Shown piece after piece: positions 9,801-22,000 of a stretch of DNA of 64,000 nucleotides. The notes below the pieces were generated by a model. That model was not told where the DNA came from, made no database searches, and saw only the letters and a list, made by a program, of their open reading frames with translations. Every line of letters starts with the position of its first letter. Position 1 is the first letter of the stretch. The stretch is from Promerops cafer (taxonomy: Eukaryota; Chordata; Aves; Passeriformes; Nectariniidae). The stretch spans positions 1 through 64,000 of the forward strand of contig VZSE01015149.1 in assembly GCA_013398275.1 (NCBI GenBank). Reading direction: 5' to 3'. The translations under genes were made by a program, and so were the position numbers.

Positions 9801-12800
9801 GGTGATCAGATAGGACCAATTTTGAAGAAGATACTAAACTACATGATTTGTGTTTTAAATGTCCATTAGGGGGAGATCCAACATGTGATCTCTTTGCATA
9901 CTATATGGTGTCTGCTGCCAGCTAGCACTATGTTTTGGATATGTGATAAAGTGGGCCTCAGATGCAGTCCTGAATGACAACTCTTTGTTACTTGTAAATA
10001 TTCTTCTGTAAATGACACATAGGTTCTCTTCCATTATTAAACATTCCAAATGTGAAATAAGCACTAAATTAATTTATTGGCATGTTATTTGAGGACATAC
10101 CCTTTTTGAGGGGGGTTTGTCCTCAAAAGCCCCCATTTGAAAGGGAGGGTTACTATGTGATTTTTTAGAACACTGCTGAAAACAACTGACACTGAGCTGG
10201 TAATGAATTTTACACAGGAATTGTTTGTGTATTCCATTATAAATCTTTGATCTTAGAAACTGCTTGGTACAACTACTGTTGAATGTAAAAGTTTAATGAT
10301 TCTGGTTGTATTCCAGAGGTGGGGTTTTTTTACTCTAATGTTCGTTTTATTTAGCCACATGTCATTAACTACATCTGAAAATCTATGAGTTGCTATTAGC
10401 AGTAAAATCTGTAGTCTATATTGCTTTGTGAAGAAAAGTTTCTTATTCAAGTTTATAGGTAGCCATTCTTGTTAGCAGATATAGTCAGGACTGCCTATTC
10501 TGTATTACATTTTCATTTGTCTGTTTCAAATTGTGGAGTTGAAATTCCTAGTAGTAGTGCTTGCCTCATAAAGTTGTTTCAGTTTTGTTTGCTAACAGTG
10601 TGTCAGTATAAGCTACATATATTCCATAGGTTTGTGTCTGTCTTGAGAGGCTCAAGGTTCCTTTTCCCATTTAGGGAAAATAATTTATTATTCCAGCATC
10701 CAGTATAAGGGATTTAATAATATTTTTGGAAATACCTTGTATTTTACTGTATTTTTAAAAATTTTGTTTCTGTGCTTACATGTTATTGTGTAATTAAACA
10801 CAGCATTTCCTTCTAGAAGGCAATACCAATCGCTGATATCCAAAAATAAGGCTGAGTATTAATGGCATTAGTCTGATAGACAAGAAAAGAAACATAAGCT
10901 TTAGTGAACACCTGTAAAACCTGACATTTAAATACATCAAAAATACAAAGCTTTCTTTTTTCCCCTCTCTTTAGAGTTGATCTCTCTAATGTCTTGGACC
11001 TACATGCTTTTGACAGTTTATCTGGAGTAAGGTATGGTGATAGTTTTGTTGTCTTCTATTGGAAAAAATACCTGTGTATGAAACAGACACACTGAAATCC
11101 TGGCTCAAATTTGCATCTGAGTTTATGTTAGAAATTCTAGTTTAGTCTGTCCTGTCTAGACCAGGACAGTCACATTTTAAAAATTACTGCTTTATAAGTG
11201 GTAATATCAGATGGAATTCCTTTATTCTTTAAATGCCTGCAAAAAGCTTTTTGACCTTATAAAGTTAAATGAGCCAGAGTTTGTGTGGTTGATTGACTCT
11301 TTTCCCCAAAATGCAAGTTTTGGTTTAATATCAGAATAGATTTGTACACTTCTCTGGTTCTTTTAAAGCATTTCAAAATTTTTCTCCTTTGTATCTTGAT
11401 GAAATGGAGGCCTCTGTAGATTTCACAGAAAGAATGAGGGACTGAGGTTCCACAGCAAACAAAGGCTCTACAAGTTCTGATCACTGTGTTTCTCATTCCT
11501 GGGGTTTTTTAATGCTAAATGCATGCTTCAGCATCCTGGATGGGTGCAGAAATAAAATGGGAAAGAAGGGGGGAAGGTCTTTCTGTTCATTGTGTGTGCT
11601 GAAGCACAGCAAAGAGAGTGAGGTGTACTGGAGCAATCATAAAGGAAAGGAGGGAAAAGGAGGGCAGTATCAGCTTCATTTTTCTTCCTGGATACACACT
11701 TTTCACTTCAAATAATGGAGTGGAGCAAATTCCTTAATCAAAAAAAGGGAGTTGTAGGACATGCAAATTAGTAAACTCTGTTAGATAACGTGCTTGTGAG
11801 ATTTCCCTCTGAACTGTTACAGTACTATCAAAATGATAGGTTACGTCTTTTTTTTTGGTGGCACTGGCTTTTGTCTGATCAGTGAAATATTACAGTGATT
11901 GTTTCAAGATTTCTACCAATGGCAGCATCAGGGAAATACCAAATTAGGCATCCAAAACAAGTTAAAGGAGGAGGGAGGCTGATAGATCCTTTAGAAGCAA
12001 TAGGTTAGTTCGTAAGCCAGATCATAAACCCATGTTCCAAGTTCTTAAAATGGATCAGCTGACTGAATTGACTCATGCTGGAGCCACACAACCAAGATAA
12101 AGCAGTAAAAAGATGTGAACCAGAAAATAATTCTTCTTGTTAACAGCAGTTCACAGTTAGATCTGAGTGCTTGTAATATTAGGTGGTGTTCAGCAAAGCT
12201 AAGTAGTTTGCTGCACTGCACAGATCTGAGAAAGTTCTTAAGGAACTGACAAAAAAAATCTTTATTGCTTTCCTCAGTCTAGTTTTCCTTATCTCACTCA
12301 GTTATTTTACAGCTTCTCAAAATTTGTTATTAAATCAGAGGAAACACTCTAAAATGTCAGCATTTAAAGACAAATTCTAAAAGTACCAAGAAGATTGTAG
12401 ACTACTTAAATAAAGTGTGGTTTATTTTGTTTATGTTTGAACTCAGCGCAGGAAAATTGCTTACCCTATTTTTAGTTCCTAGACACAGAAATTCTTACAT
12501 AAAATATTAGTGGTGGTTTCAGTGCCATCACCTGAGCAGAAAAACTCTTAGCATCCAGCACCGCGTGAACACAAATACACACCAGTACATTAATAATTTT
12601 TTTCTTTTAACAGCATACTGAAGAAAGGATTTCTGTCAGCAGACAGATACTAAATCTGTTTGGTGTGACTGTGTGGTAGAACCTTGTAGTCTGTATATAC
12701 CCTGAAGTCACAGGAAACACATAATGAATTCTGGATTCTTTGAAGGGCAGTATGAGAACAAGACAGTAAAGCAAAGTTTCCCCCACCATAAAGGCTTCTT

Positions 12801-15800
12801 AAAATTTTACAGTCATCAAATTAGGAGGAGGGATTTTTATGGGCAGTCTTCTCTGAAATGACAGAGAGCATCATAGTAACTTGTGCTACATTATTTCTTC
12901 TCCATGTGTTATTCACAGTATAGAGAGAAAACAGAAGATGGTGTTTGAAGAAATTTTGTGCTATCCTTATTAATCAAGACAGATGTGGATGTGAAATCTA
13001 AAGCTGCAGTACAATTTTGTGTTGTCACACAAAAAGATGCAATAAGACCCTAAATATTGGTTTACAAAAGAAGTTCCCAAGTTCTTTGTTGAGTAGACAG
13101 TATCTGTTTTAAGTTAGCAGGCACACTGTATAGTAGAAATGAGCTGTACCGCTGAGAAGTGGAAGCTGGTATACAGTATTTCAATTCGTGTTACAGATTT
13201 CATTCTCTCAAGCAACAGCTTTGTACATTCTTTTCTTCTTGGTTTTCAAATAATTGTATAGTTTTTTTAAAAAGCTGACCTCTATTAACCTGATAAATTC
13301 TAGTGGTTTATTTTTTCTTGCTTGCTTTAATGATGTAGTTTGCCTTTTTTTGCACAAAGGAGTATCAAGGGTGTTGTGCTCTTTGAAGCATAAATGTTTT
13401 TAATGCTGAAGACATTGCAAATCAGGACTATAATTCTCTTTATGTTTTAAAAAACCTAATTTTTTATCACAAACAATTAACTATATCAAACAAATACAAT
13501 TAAACATTTCTATTTTGAGATTAAAACTGAATTAACAAAACTTATTCTGAACATATAGTCTTATCTGTGATATTTCAGTTTTGCTCTGCAGTACTGGAAT
13601 TTTAAAAATTTTGAAATAATGACATTTTTCCCACCCTACTCAAATGTGACATTTACTTGTTTTTAGTTTGCAGAAAAAGCTTGAGCATGTAAAGACAACA
13701 CATGCGCATCTAGATAAGGTAATTACCAAAAATAGTGCTTTGATGTTTTTGCAACAACAGGGCTGTTTAATATTGCATGCTAATTTTGTTACCATTTCAG
13801 AAGGTTTTAGTTAGGGAGTAACGTATTCTAAGGTATTTGGAAGATTACCTAGATTACACAGAAGGAATGTGCTTTGTTGTAGATAGATTCTAAATGGCTG
13901 TATTAAGTCTCACTTTCAAAAATAGCTTATAAGCTTCCAGTGCTCCAGACAGTCATGTCATTTTTTGATTCACATGGAGAGTATTAGAGAACCAAATAGA
14001 ACTACTCTTTTTTTAGATATTTGCAGAAACAAGTCCTAAATTTGTAGCCAGTCTGTTCTGTAGGTTTTCTGTCCAAAACAAAATCTCTTTGGTTGAGTTG
14101 TGGGTCACAGTCCTCCTTGGGATGTCCCTAGGTGGGTGAGGTTCACCCACAGACCACAAATCCCCTCAGTGGCTGCAAAAAAGTAAAGACTTCTATTTTT
14201 TTAAGGTGTCTTAGAAAAGTGAGCTTTCTGCAGAAAGTTTCTATGATTAAATTTAATTTTCAGGTTAAAATATGATGCGTACAATGTGTGTGTTTTTCTT
14301 TTTGAACTGTGTATTTTAACTGTGAAGTTGCTAGTCTTGAAAATAGGAAAAGGCAATTGTAATTTAATTTTGGAAGAAAAGGTTAAATATAAAATCAGTT
14401 AATGCTTAATTATAATTACAATGACAATGCTGATAGTTCTTGTTCAATCAAAAGTCTTAAATATGCTTAGTTATAGAATCTTAATAGATCCCTAAAGTAG
14501 ATAGAAATGTTAAGTAGAATCCTTCCTGAATGTTATGAGTTATAATATCTTCGTATTATTAAGGAGATTATTGTTAGTTCTGTAGTGTGGAGCCATTAGA
14601 CAGAATTCATTATTAGTATCTGTGTTTAGTTTAACACCCACATATTTAAGATGATTGTTGAGACATTTGAGGCATATATGAGGGCAGAACACTTCTCACA
14701 GTAGGCTGCAAATCCTTGTTGTAAGACAAAGTGTGCTTATTATCTTCATGTTGAAGGTCAGAACAGAAACAAACTGCACTATGCTTGGAGCACAGTGGAC
14801 TTTGGTCTGCCATGTTTTGAAGCTGCTCAGAGTGTTAGCTCGTGGTTGTTTAGATAAGTTTACTTAGTAATTAGACAAACATTTGCTGCTTGTTGCTTTA
14901 ATTTTTTTTCCGTAAGTTAGACTAGTCATTGGAAGGTAGTCATTTGAAAGCATTACAGAAAGTAATTCTCTCTCTGTTTCTTCCATGCCGTTGAGCAGTT
15001 ATAGTGACAAAAATAAGATGTATTATTTCTTCTTTAAATAAATTGTTAATTTTAAACTACATGTTTTATTTTCATATTTTCTTTTGATAATTGATCCTGA
15101 GCAGTTAGCTGATGGTTCCTTTGGAACAAAACTTTAACTTCAGACATCTTTATTTTCTGAATCTATTCCTACATAGTCTGTTTATAAACAGCTTTTCTTA
15201 CAAGGCAAGTACAGACTGCCTTCTATAAAAACTATATTGATTATTTTTTGTCTGATAGAATTGTCATGAGGATCAGTATGCTAAAAAAATATCATTTTTA
15301 ACCATGTTTGAAAGCTTGATCATAATAGTCTCTACAGCAAAGAATTACATGGTAGCACCTAATGGCATTAAACTGTTCAAAGCATTGTGTATGCCATATA
15401 AGTGCACACCCAAACAGAAACAAAGCATAGAGCTTAATTTAGCAAATTAGAGCAGAACAGAAATAGAGATTTTTTTTTTTTAAATTTGATGTTGTCATAT
15501 ATGTGCCTTTTTATGAGGCCAAGTTATAAAGAACACTTTTCGAAATTACTGTAAAGGGATGTTTATTCAGTGTGGTAATAATAAGTCTATCTTTCCATTT
15601 GCAGGCTATAATTACAGTAACATTTGAAGTTCCAGGAAATATAAAAGAAGAAAACTTAAATCTCTTTATTCAGGTAAGTAATACATTACTGTCAACTCAA
15701 AAAATCATTGTGTCTTTTTATAGAAACTCATCCTGTGCCACTTTATTTATGGAAACAACTTTTTCTTTTCATAGAATCTTCTATGGGAGAAGAATGTGAA

Positions 15801-18572
15801 AGATAAGACTGGGTGCACCATGGATGTCATAAGACTGAAGGTTAGTCAGAAATTGCCAGCTTCTTTGTTTTGTGCTTTTCGTCTTTACACCTAAAGCACT
15901 GCAGTGTGCTGTCAGTCATGGACCTATCAAAGGTGCTGCTGGATCACTGTAGCAGAGCAGATGAAATGGAGAGTGGTAAGTTGTTGTTCATGAATGACTC
16001 AGAAAGAGACAGCTGGCAGAGGAGCAAACATTGATTCTACTTGTTTTGAATGGGGAGGGCAGATGTATAGTCCCCAAACATCAGTGGCAGGGTTAAAAAT
16101 CAAGTCATAGTTAAATCACTTTTCATTTTCCATCTCCATTTCTTTGAAAGATACCATCCATCTCACATAATCTGGAGTAGGGATACTATAGATTGGATCC
16201 TGTAGACTGCTGGGTGTACTTAAAGTTGTTGCCATAATATGCAGAAATTCAATTTGGCATAACATAGGAAAGCTATAGTAGTTGTGGTCTACAATTAACA
16301 ACTTTTTACAGTATTGTCAGGCTGTAGTTTTAAAGATGCAGCTCATAAGTATTCATCTTCATGGGCACTTCATATGTTTTTGAGTTGCCTGGTTTTGAGA
16401 GGAATAGATGTGACAATTTAGGATCTATTTTCATTTACCTTATACCAAGCACCCAAGTAAATAATGAAAAAATAATGAAAAAATCCGGTCAGTCTTTTGG
16501 CAATCTGTAAGAAATATAAGAAAGTAAAGCTCTGGTTTGTTTCCTGAGAACACTTGACCATCATAGATAGCAACAAAATTATTTTAGTTTTATTGGAAGG
16601 AAAGTTGTTTTCTTGCGTTTTCAGCAACAAAATTAGAGTATCCTTGTCGTCTCTTTCCTGACAAATAGAAGAGAGTAGCCACTGATGTATCTAAAGCTGC
16701 CTGAAAAGCAGTAATGCCATGCATAAGTATGTTTTTGGTGTATTAAGCATTGGAATCAAACTAATCCTTTATGAGATGTGAGGCCTGTGATAAGATGTGT
16801 TCTGTCCCTCAGTCCCAGACAAATACACCAAAGCAAATGAACCCCAGGCAACTAATTACAGAATAGGTTCCAAAGTTAGTTGCTTTTATATTTATATTTT
16901 ATCTGCAGTCATAACCCTTTTGGTAGTAATAGTCATAGAATTCCAACTAATAGGTCAAATGGAGACATACTTTATGAAATATTCTTAACCCTTTCTTTCT
17001 TTAGAGAAGTGTCCTGGTTTAGGGCAAGTTCTGGGAGGAACTTCCAGGAAGTATAAGACATGTTTTACAGAATGTGTTCCACTAAAATATTTTAGAACAT
17101 TGTGAAACTGTTTTAATAGAGCTTTTGCTGTCTGGGTTAATGGACTCACGCTGACTGTAATCCCTTCTAAGTCTGTTGCTAGTTGTTCTACTTCACAGAT
17201 GTTTATTCTTTCTCCAATTCTCAGAGATTCTGTTACAGAAAAGTAATTTTACTGAGCATAAGAGCTTAATTGGACTAATCTGAAATCAAACATTTTTGTT
17301 CATTTTATATAATTTTGTTGGCAGGCAGGCTTTCATGGACTCCCATGTCAAACACCATATATGTATTCAAAGAGGCATAGTAGATGATGACATTTAACTT
17401 TTGCTTGAGCAGGCTAGGTACTGACAAATGAGCGACAGAAGGCAAAGTATGGTAAAGTGTAATTCTTAACCTTTAACAAAATAAGGAGATGTGAAATGGG
17501 ATGTTATGAGTAGATTTGTTGATTGATAACATACGCTTAGTTTGACTAACAAGGGCATAGTTGCCAGAAATACTATTCCCTGCTCGAACTAGATTAAAAG
17601 TTTTGTTTCCTCTCTTACATATTTTATTTTTAAAGTTTTGTTTATATACCCTAACAGTTATTTTTCTGATAAGGGACTGGTATCTATTCAAGGCAAATCT
17701 CATCAAGTGATAGTCCAAGGTGTCCATGAGCTCTATGACCTAGAAGAGACTTCAGTAGCCTGGAAAGAAGATGAAAAGAGAACAAACAGGCTGGTCCTAA
17801 TTGGTAAGAGGTTACACATCTCCTTGTTTGAGTTTAAGAAGCTGTTTTTTTCACAGACAATCCTCTGACTTAGCCAGTGAAAAGCAGTCAGGCTAAACTG
17901 GCCTGAATGAGTGCAGTGAGTACGTTCAGCATAACCCTCTCTCAAAGGTTTATCCATCAAAACCTCCTGAAGTTCAAAATTGCAGCTGAGAGGAGTCTAC
18001 ACTATCCCTATTACTGCCACCAAAATCAAACCAAATCAAATAAATAAAATACTAACCTTTCATAAATTATGTTGGCATATTTAATGTTATTTTTAAAATC
18101 TGTAATTATAAATTGAGTGATGAGAATAGTTTGAATGTTTGATCAAATATTTAATAACTGTAAGGAAGGCTATTATAACTTTAAAACGTTTATGATCAGT
18201 TTTGTTTCTAAAAAGCTTGCAGTGCTGAGGTTCTATGTTTCTATATTCTATTTATTTCTGTTGGCTGTGCAAATTATTTTATTACCAAAAATAAACCTAT
18301 TTATTCCCCTTTCCCTTATTTGTGCAGCTTGAAGTCCATTGTTGCCTTAATTTTAATACTACTATTCTTGCTGATTGATATAATAAACTTTCTTAGGTTA
18401 GAAGAAAACAAATTTTCTTAGGTTAGAAGAAGCTACTTGTATGTGGTTTTTTGTCATGCACAGTAAAATACAGTTAGATATTTTATTTCTCTTTACAGGC
18501 AGGAACTTGGACAAGGAGACCATCAAAGAAGTATTCATAGCCACTGTGAGAGAAGAACGAGGAAACAGCTGA
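6842..18572 (+). CDS. ZNG1: ZNG1 (CBWD), zinc-regulated GTPase metalloprotein activator, C-terminal half in nine exons
   Basis: ZNG1 is a G3E-family (COG0523/CobW) GTPase that delivers zinc to methionine aminopeptidase 1. Nine exons, 6842-6888, 7622-7708, 8475-8519, 10975-11031, 13667-13718, 15605-15673, 15775-15840, 17674-17803 and 18499-18572, are flanked by AG and GT and join in one frame to give 208 codons plus TGA. The product starts HLTEEKPEGLINEA, contains the guanine-specificity motif NKTD in exon 2 of this set, and then the CobW C-terminal domain (VHELYDLEET, RTNRLVLIG). It closely matches the vertebrate CBWD1 protein as I recall it. The P-loop and the CxCC metal motif are N-terminal and must lie on exons left of the window; I found none of those exons between 1 and 6841. 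The C-terminus is about 11 residues shorter than human. Identification is secure; the paralogue number is not. Confidence 0.95.
6889..7621 (+). other. ZNG1 intron
   Basis: 733-bp intron. Nothing recognised inside it. Confidence 0.85.
7622..7708 (+). CDS. ZNG1: ZNG1 exon with G4 motif NKTD
   Basis: An 87-bp exon between acceptor CATAG and donor GTATGA. It encodes QVALADLIIINKTDLVSEEE and then NKVRTSVR. NKTD is the NKxD motif that gives guanine specificity in G3E GTPases. An open frame runs through both splice sites for a short distance, but the intron flanks are not conserved-looking. Confidence 0.95.
7709..8474 (+). other. ZNG1 intron
   Basis: 766-bp intron. Nothing recognised inside it. 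Confidence 0.85.
8475..8519 (+). CDS. ZNG1: ZNG1 exon (SINGLVKILETQRSR)
   Basis: A 45-bp exon between acceptor TTTTAG and donor GTATTA. It begins and ends inside Arg codons. It matches the SINGLxxILETQRSR block of vertebrate ZNG1. Confidence 0.93.
8686..9325 (-). mobile_element. CR1 LINE 3' fragment
   Basis: The + strand starts AGAATCCCAGAATGAGTGAGGTTGGAAG and reads back through the CR1 3' UTR into the end of ORF2. On the minus strand, short frames show FTVWMTKHWNRLPREAVESP, a CR1 ORF2 C-terminal signature. It lies in the ZNG1 intron at 8520-10974, antisense to the gene, 5'-truncated and with disrupted frames. Confidence 0.9.
9326..10974 (+). other. ZNG1 intron, right of CR1
   Basis: Unique-looking AT-rich sequence with a small competing-hairpin region at 10091-10134. 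Nothing else recognised. Confidence 0.7.
10975..11031 (+). CDS. ZNG1: ZNG1 exon (VDLSNVLDLHAFDSLSGV)
   Basis: A 57-bp exon after a strong pyrimidine tract and TTTAG, with donor GTATGG. It encodes VDLSNVLDLHAFDSLSGV, nearly identical to the human segment. The last two bases start a Ser codon completed by the next exon. Confidence 0.94.
11032..13666 (+). other. ZNG1 intron
   Basis: 2,635-bp intron. It holds a short inverted repeat (CTGTCCTG / CAGGACAG, 11147-11169). No transposon or gene recognised. Confidence 0.8.
13667..13718 (+). CDS. ZNG1: ZNG1 exon (LQKKLEHVKTTHAHLDK)
   Basis: A 52-bp exon between acceptor TTTTTAG and donor GTAATT, ending in phase 0. It encodes LQKKLEHVKTTHAHLDK, the linker between the GTPase domain and the CobW C-terminal domain. 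It differs from human mainly where human has PGTQP. Confidence 0.92.
13719..15604 (+). other. ZNG1 intron
   Basis: 1,886-bp AT-rich intron. Nothing recognised inside it. Confidence 0.85.
15605..15673 (+). CDS. ZNG1: ZNG1 exon (start of CobW C-terminal domain)
   Basis: A 69-bp, 23-codon exon in phase 0 between acceptor TTTGCAG and donor GTAAGT. It encodes AIITVTFEVPGNIKEENLNL and then FIQ, the first strand of the C-terminal domain. Confidence 0.94.
15775..15840 (+). CDS. ZNG1: ZNG1 exon (NLLWEKNVKDK)
   Basis: A 66-bp, 22-codon exon after acceptor CATAG with donor GTTAGT. It encodes NLLWEKNVKDKTGCTMDVIR and then LK. The upstream intron, 15674-15774, is only 101 bp, the shortest in the gene. 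Confidence 0.94.
15841..17673 (+). other. ZNG1 intron
   Basis: 1,833-bp intron. Nothing recognised inside it. Confidence 0.85.
17674..17803 (+). CDS. ZNG1: ZNG1 exon (GLVSIQGKSHQVIVQGVHELYDL...)
   Basis: A 130-bp exon between acceptor TGATAAG and donor GTAAGA. It encodes the most conserved part of the C-terminal domain: QVIVQGVHELYDLEET, the SVAWK stretch and RTNRLVLI. It ends with the first base of a Gly codon. Confidence 0.95.
17804..18498 (+). other. ZNG1 last intron
   Basis: 695-bp intron. TTTCTTAGGTTAGAAGAA occurs twice close together near 18390-18432, a short tandem duplication. Nothing else recognised. Confidence 0.8.
18499..18572 (+). CDS. ZNG1: ZNG1 last coding exon and stop codon
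   Basis: After acceptor TTTACAG the exon reads GRNLDKETIKEVFIATVREE, then RGNS and TGA at 18570-18572. The human protein continues about 11 residues further and has a different tail after IATV, so this C-terminus is short and lineage-specific or altered. The splice phase agrees with the previous exon. Confidence 0.9.
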
Positions 18573-19044
18573 CATAAAACAATAAAAAAAATTAAATGTC
18601 TTTTAATCCTGCAAGGATTTTATGGCAGAAAAGACTGAATGGCATGGACTATAGTAGTTTCTATATCCTCTTGCGGTTTATGCAACAGTTGAACCCTGAA
18701 GTCTTCCTAAGAATTCCAGCTGACCTACTGCTTAAAGATTAGCTCTTATGGTCTAGAATCAAACACAATTCTCCTATTTTGGTTTTGGCTGAAGCTGTGT
18801 CAGCAACATCGTGTAACTGTGCAGAAATGGAGATAGGCAAAAGGCTGTTATGTTCTACATAAAGTGTTACTGTAGGGATATGGGAAACATGTTTGAAGCC
18901 TAGTGCTTTCTCTTGGTAATTCTCTTCCACTGGGAATGAAGCAATAGTGATTATTGCCAGTGGTGTAATCACAGTACAAAGTGTTTAGTGTTTACTATTA
19001 AACTGTCTTCCATCTCTTTACACTTGCTTTGTGGTTTTTGAGTG
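18573..19044 (+). terminator. ZNG1: ZNG1 3' UTR with polyadenylation signals
   Basis: AATAAA lies at 18581-18586, only 9 bases after the stop. ATTAAA at 18997-19002 is followed 25-40 bases later by the GT-rich stretch at about 19026-19044, a better-formed polyadenylation region. I infer a main 3' end near 19,020 and possibly a very short alternative UTR. Confidence 0.55.
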
Positions 19045-22000
19045 TACGCACCCGTCCCAGGTACTGCTAAACCTGTTGTATAATGAAGCTAAAAATACAT
19101 AATAGTGGAGCTGCAAGATCATCTGGAGTAAATACTGTCTACAGAAAAGCTATGAATGCAGTGTTTGGTCCCATAGTCAGCAGTTTGAAAGATGTAGCTA
19201 AACTATTCGATCTTCTAGGCCATGACCCTGCCAGTTTAGCATTTGGGGAACTGGGGACTGCACAGTTCCACTGTGTTCAGGCTGCTCTGCATGATTTGTT
19301 ATGGGGTTCTGTGACACTACTTTGAAACCATGTCTGAAGCTTTTATCTCTCTACTCACCACAATTTAGAGTTGAACTTCCTGCCCTGTACATTCTCCAGT
19401 ACTCTTTGTTCACCTCTTAGCTTTAGAGGGATATTTTGACTACAGCTGTGTGAAAGCAAAATAAGTCAATGCAAGAGGATAATGTAGAATTAAAAATGTT
19501 TACAAACAAAATTCTAGGACATGCAGTTCTGAAGGGTGGACTTTTAGCTGTAGTGCTTGCTGTGCGTCCTTGCTGATGTGTCTGAGTAAGCAGAAACTTG
19601 TTTTCAGTACTAGGAGTGTGTTACTTGTCTCACACCTAACATTAAAAAGAAGAAAGAGGGCCATTCCCTCAGTCTCTCCTTCAGCCAGTATCAGCAGTCT
19701 TAAATTTTTTCACTTTGTTTCTTCTGGAATATATGAGTTTGGAATTTGTCTTCAAAAGAGCTGAGGATGGAGACGTTTATTAATTTTTCGCTGCCTGGAG
19801 CTGGTGTCTCGATTAAAATATTTAAGTCATGTATCTTAGCTAAGCTAGAGCTCTTTACTCCCCCAGTAGATACATCAGCAGGCATAACTTCATTCCTCAC
19901 ATTAGCAGTAGTTTTAGGTAGCTTGAAGTTATTTTCAGGGCTTAATTTTCTCTCTGAAGCAAGGTATAAAGAGAGAACAATCTGCTTACACAATGTTTCT
20001 TTCTGTTTAGCAGACCTTGGTGGCATTTGAGTGAACTGGTATTGCTGAGTGATACTGTGACTGTTTCCCTTAGCATTTAGAACTCTTCATTTTTAAAACT
20101 AGTATATGTTCTCACAGTGTTTTGGACTGCATAAATGACACACATGAAAATTTGTCAAATGATTGCCATCACTGTTATTCATTGAGTAATAAGATCACGT
20201 AAATTTAAATCTGTGGATTTATAACTTTTGCTCCTTTTGCTTCCATTTGTCACAGGAAAAATGATCAAAATACCTCTTATCTCATAAATGCCTCATGTAA
20301 TGGAAGAACTCTGTTCTCTTTAGTGTGATTAATCTCTGAAGTGTTACTTTCAATTTAAAAAAAAGTTCAGAGACCTAATAAGAAGAGCTTCAACCATGAG
20401 TCATAAGGGGAAAAGGCATGGATGGCTTACACAGAGTCTTATTTTAGATGCTTATTTTTTTACTATTTGCTCACCCAACACACACTACACCACATTCTAA
20501 AATTTCCATGATGACTGTCAATATACTGGGTTTTTTTGTTGCTGCAGAGAGGCATCTCTGCACCTAGAAGCATATGCTCTGCACTCTGTATAGCTGATGT
20601 TGATACTACTTACCCTTTCTTGCTAGGACTTTCCCTGCACTGCTTGCAATGCTAATGCTGGAGAAGCTCTAGTCAGTATGCACATCTTTGTCTCTGCTTG
20701 TCTTCTGTAAACTGCCTGCATATTTCAAGGCATCCCCTGGGATGGAGAGCAGTCAGCTCCTCAGGATGGGGGGAGTTTGTATTCCTCCTGTTGGCTCTCA
20801 GGATGCCCCAGTGCTTTGTCCCCTATTCTGTTCACACATAATGACACTGGAAACATGCCAAGGACCTTGTCTTTATCCTCATCTCCCAAGAAGACCACTG
20901 GTTACACTTCTTGGGTATTTATTTAACCAACCTTTTCTGGTCTCTTCTTACATGCCCAGCCTCGGGTGCTATGTCTTGTCTTTGCATCATGCCAGAACTA
21001 AAAGAGGAAGAAAGGTAATGACAGCTCTGCAAAAGCTGTGAAATTTCTGTAGTATTTGTGTTACTGGGAGCTATGTCAAGGATGGCCTTCTCCAAGGACC
21101 TAGAACTGGGTTGAAGGGAGGCTGCAGAGGAGGGTGAAAGGGACAGGCAGACACCCCTCAGCCCTGTCTTGGCGTTGTGGTGTGGATGGTGGGGCAGCCA
21201 GGGGATGCTCAGGTTGGGGTGAAGAGGGATCTGGTGAAGACAAGCATTAGCAGTTCTCCCTGTGCAGGTTCCAAACAGGGGCACAGCCACACCTTCTCTG
21301 CAGAAATGATGGCCATCTAGACCTGGGCTTGCTTCTCAGCCAGATAGCTCCCACTGATGGTGCTTCAGTCCCTCCACCCAGAGACACGCAGCTCTAGGTA
21401 GGAAGTGATCGTGTCAACAAACCCCACACATTTTGTTTCCTAGCAGAGGCAGAGGAGTTTCTGTCCTAGAGGCAAATGGCAATGATTTGATGACTCCTGT
21501 GCCTTCAAGAATATCAAACATCTACAGAAATAGACTTTACAAAGCAGCATGGTTCCCCACAGTATTCTACTTTCCACGTGTTTTTATGAGCTCCGTTAAA
21601 CTTGAAACTAACAAAAATTATATCCTTGCACTCTTGTGCCATTTTTTTATATCACCTGTTGGGTTTAATCTTCAGGAAGATGAATGGATGATCATGGTTT
21701 AATTTATTATGCCCTTTAAAATTTAGGCAGTTCTGAATTTGGTAGTATTTCACTAGATTCTTACTTTTTAATCCTTATGTATAACCTTCTGCCTGCTGGA
21801 GCAGGTTGTTGTCCATGTTCCACCCCAACTCCTGTAGGCAGGATGTGACCAGAGGGGACAGGATGGATAGGGTTGGGCTCCCAGCCACCTTCTGTCCTCA
21901 TGAGCCACCCTGTTTCTCTACTGCTGTCATCAGCCCAGCTGCCCTGCAGAGCTCACAGCAACAGCATCTGCCTCTCCTTGTGGGGCATTTCCTCTACTAC

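Noticed and set aside
19083..19325. 80-codon + strand open frame just after ZNG1
   Set aside because: No recognisable domain, no promoter or splice context; probably chance in sequence beyond the ZNG1 3' end.
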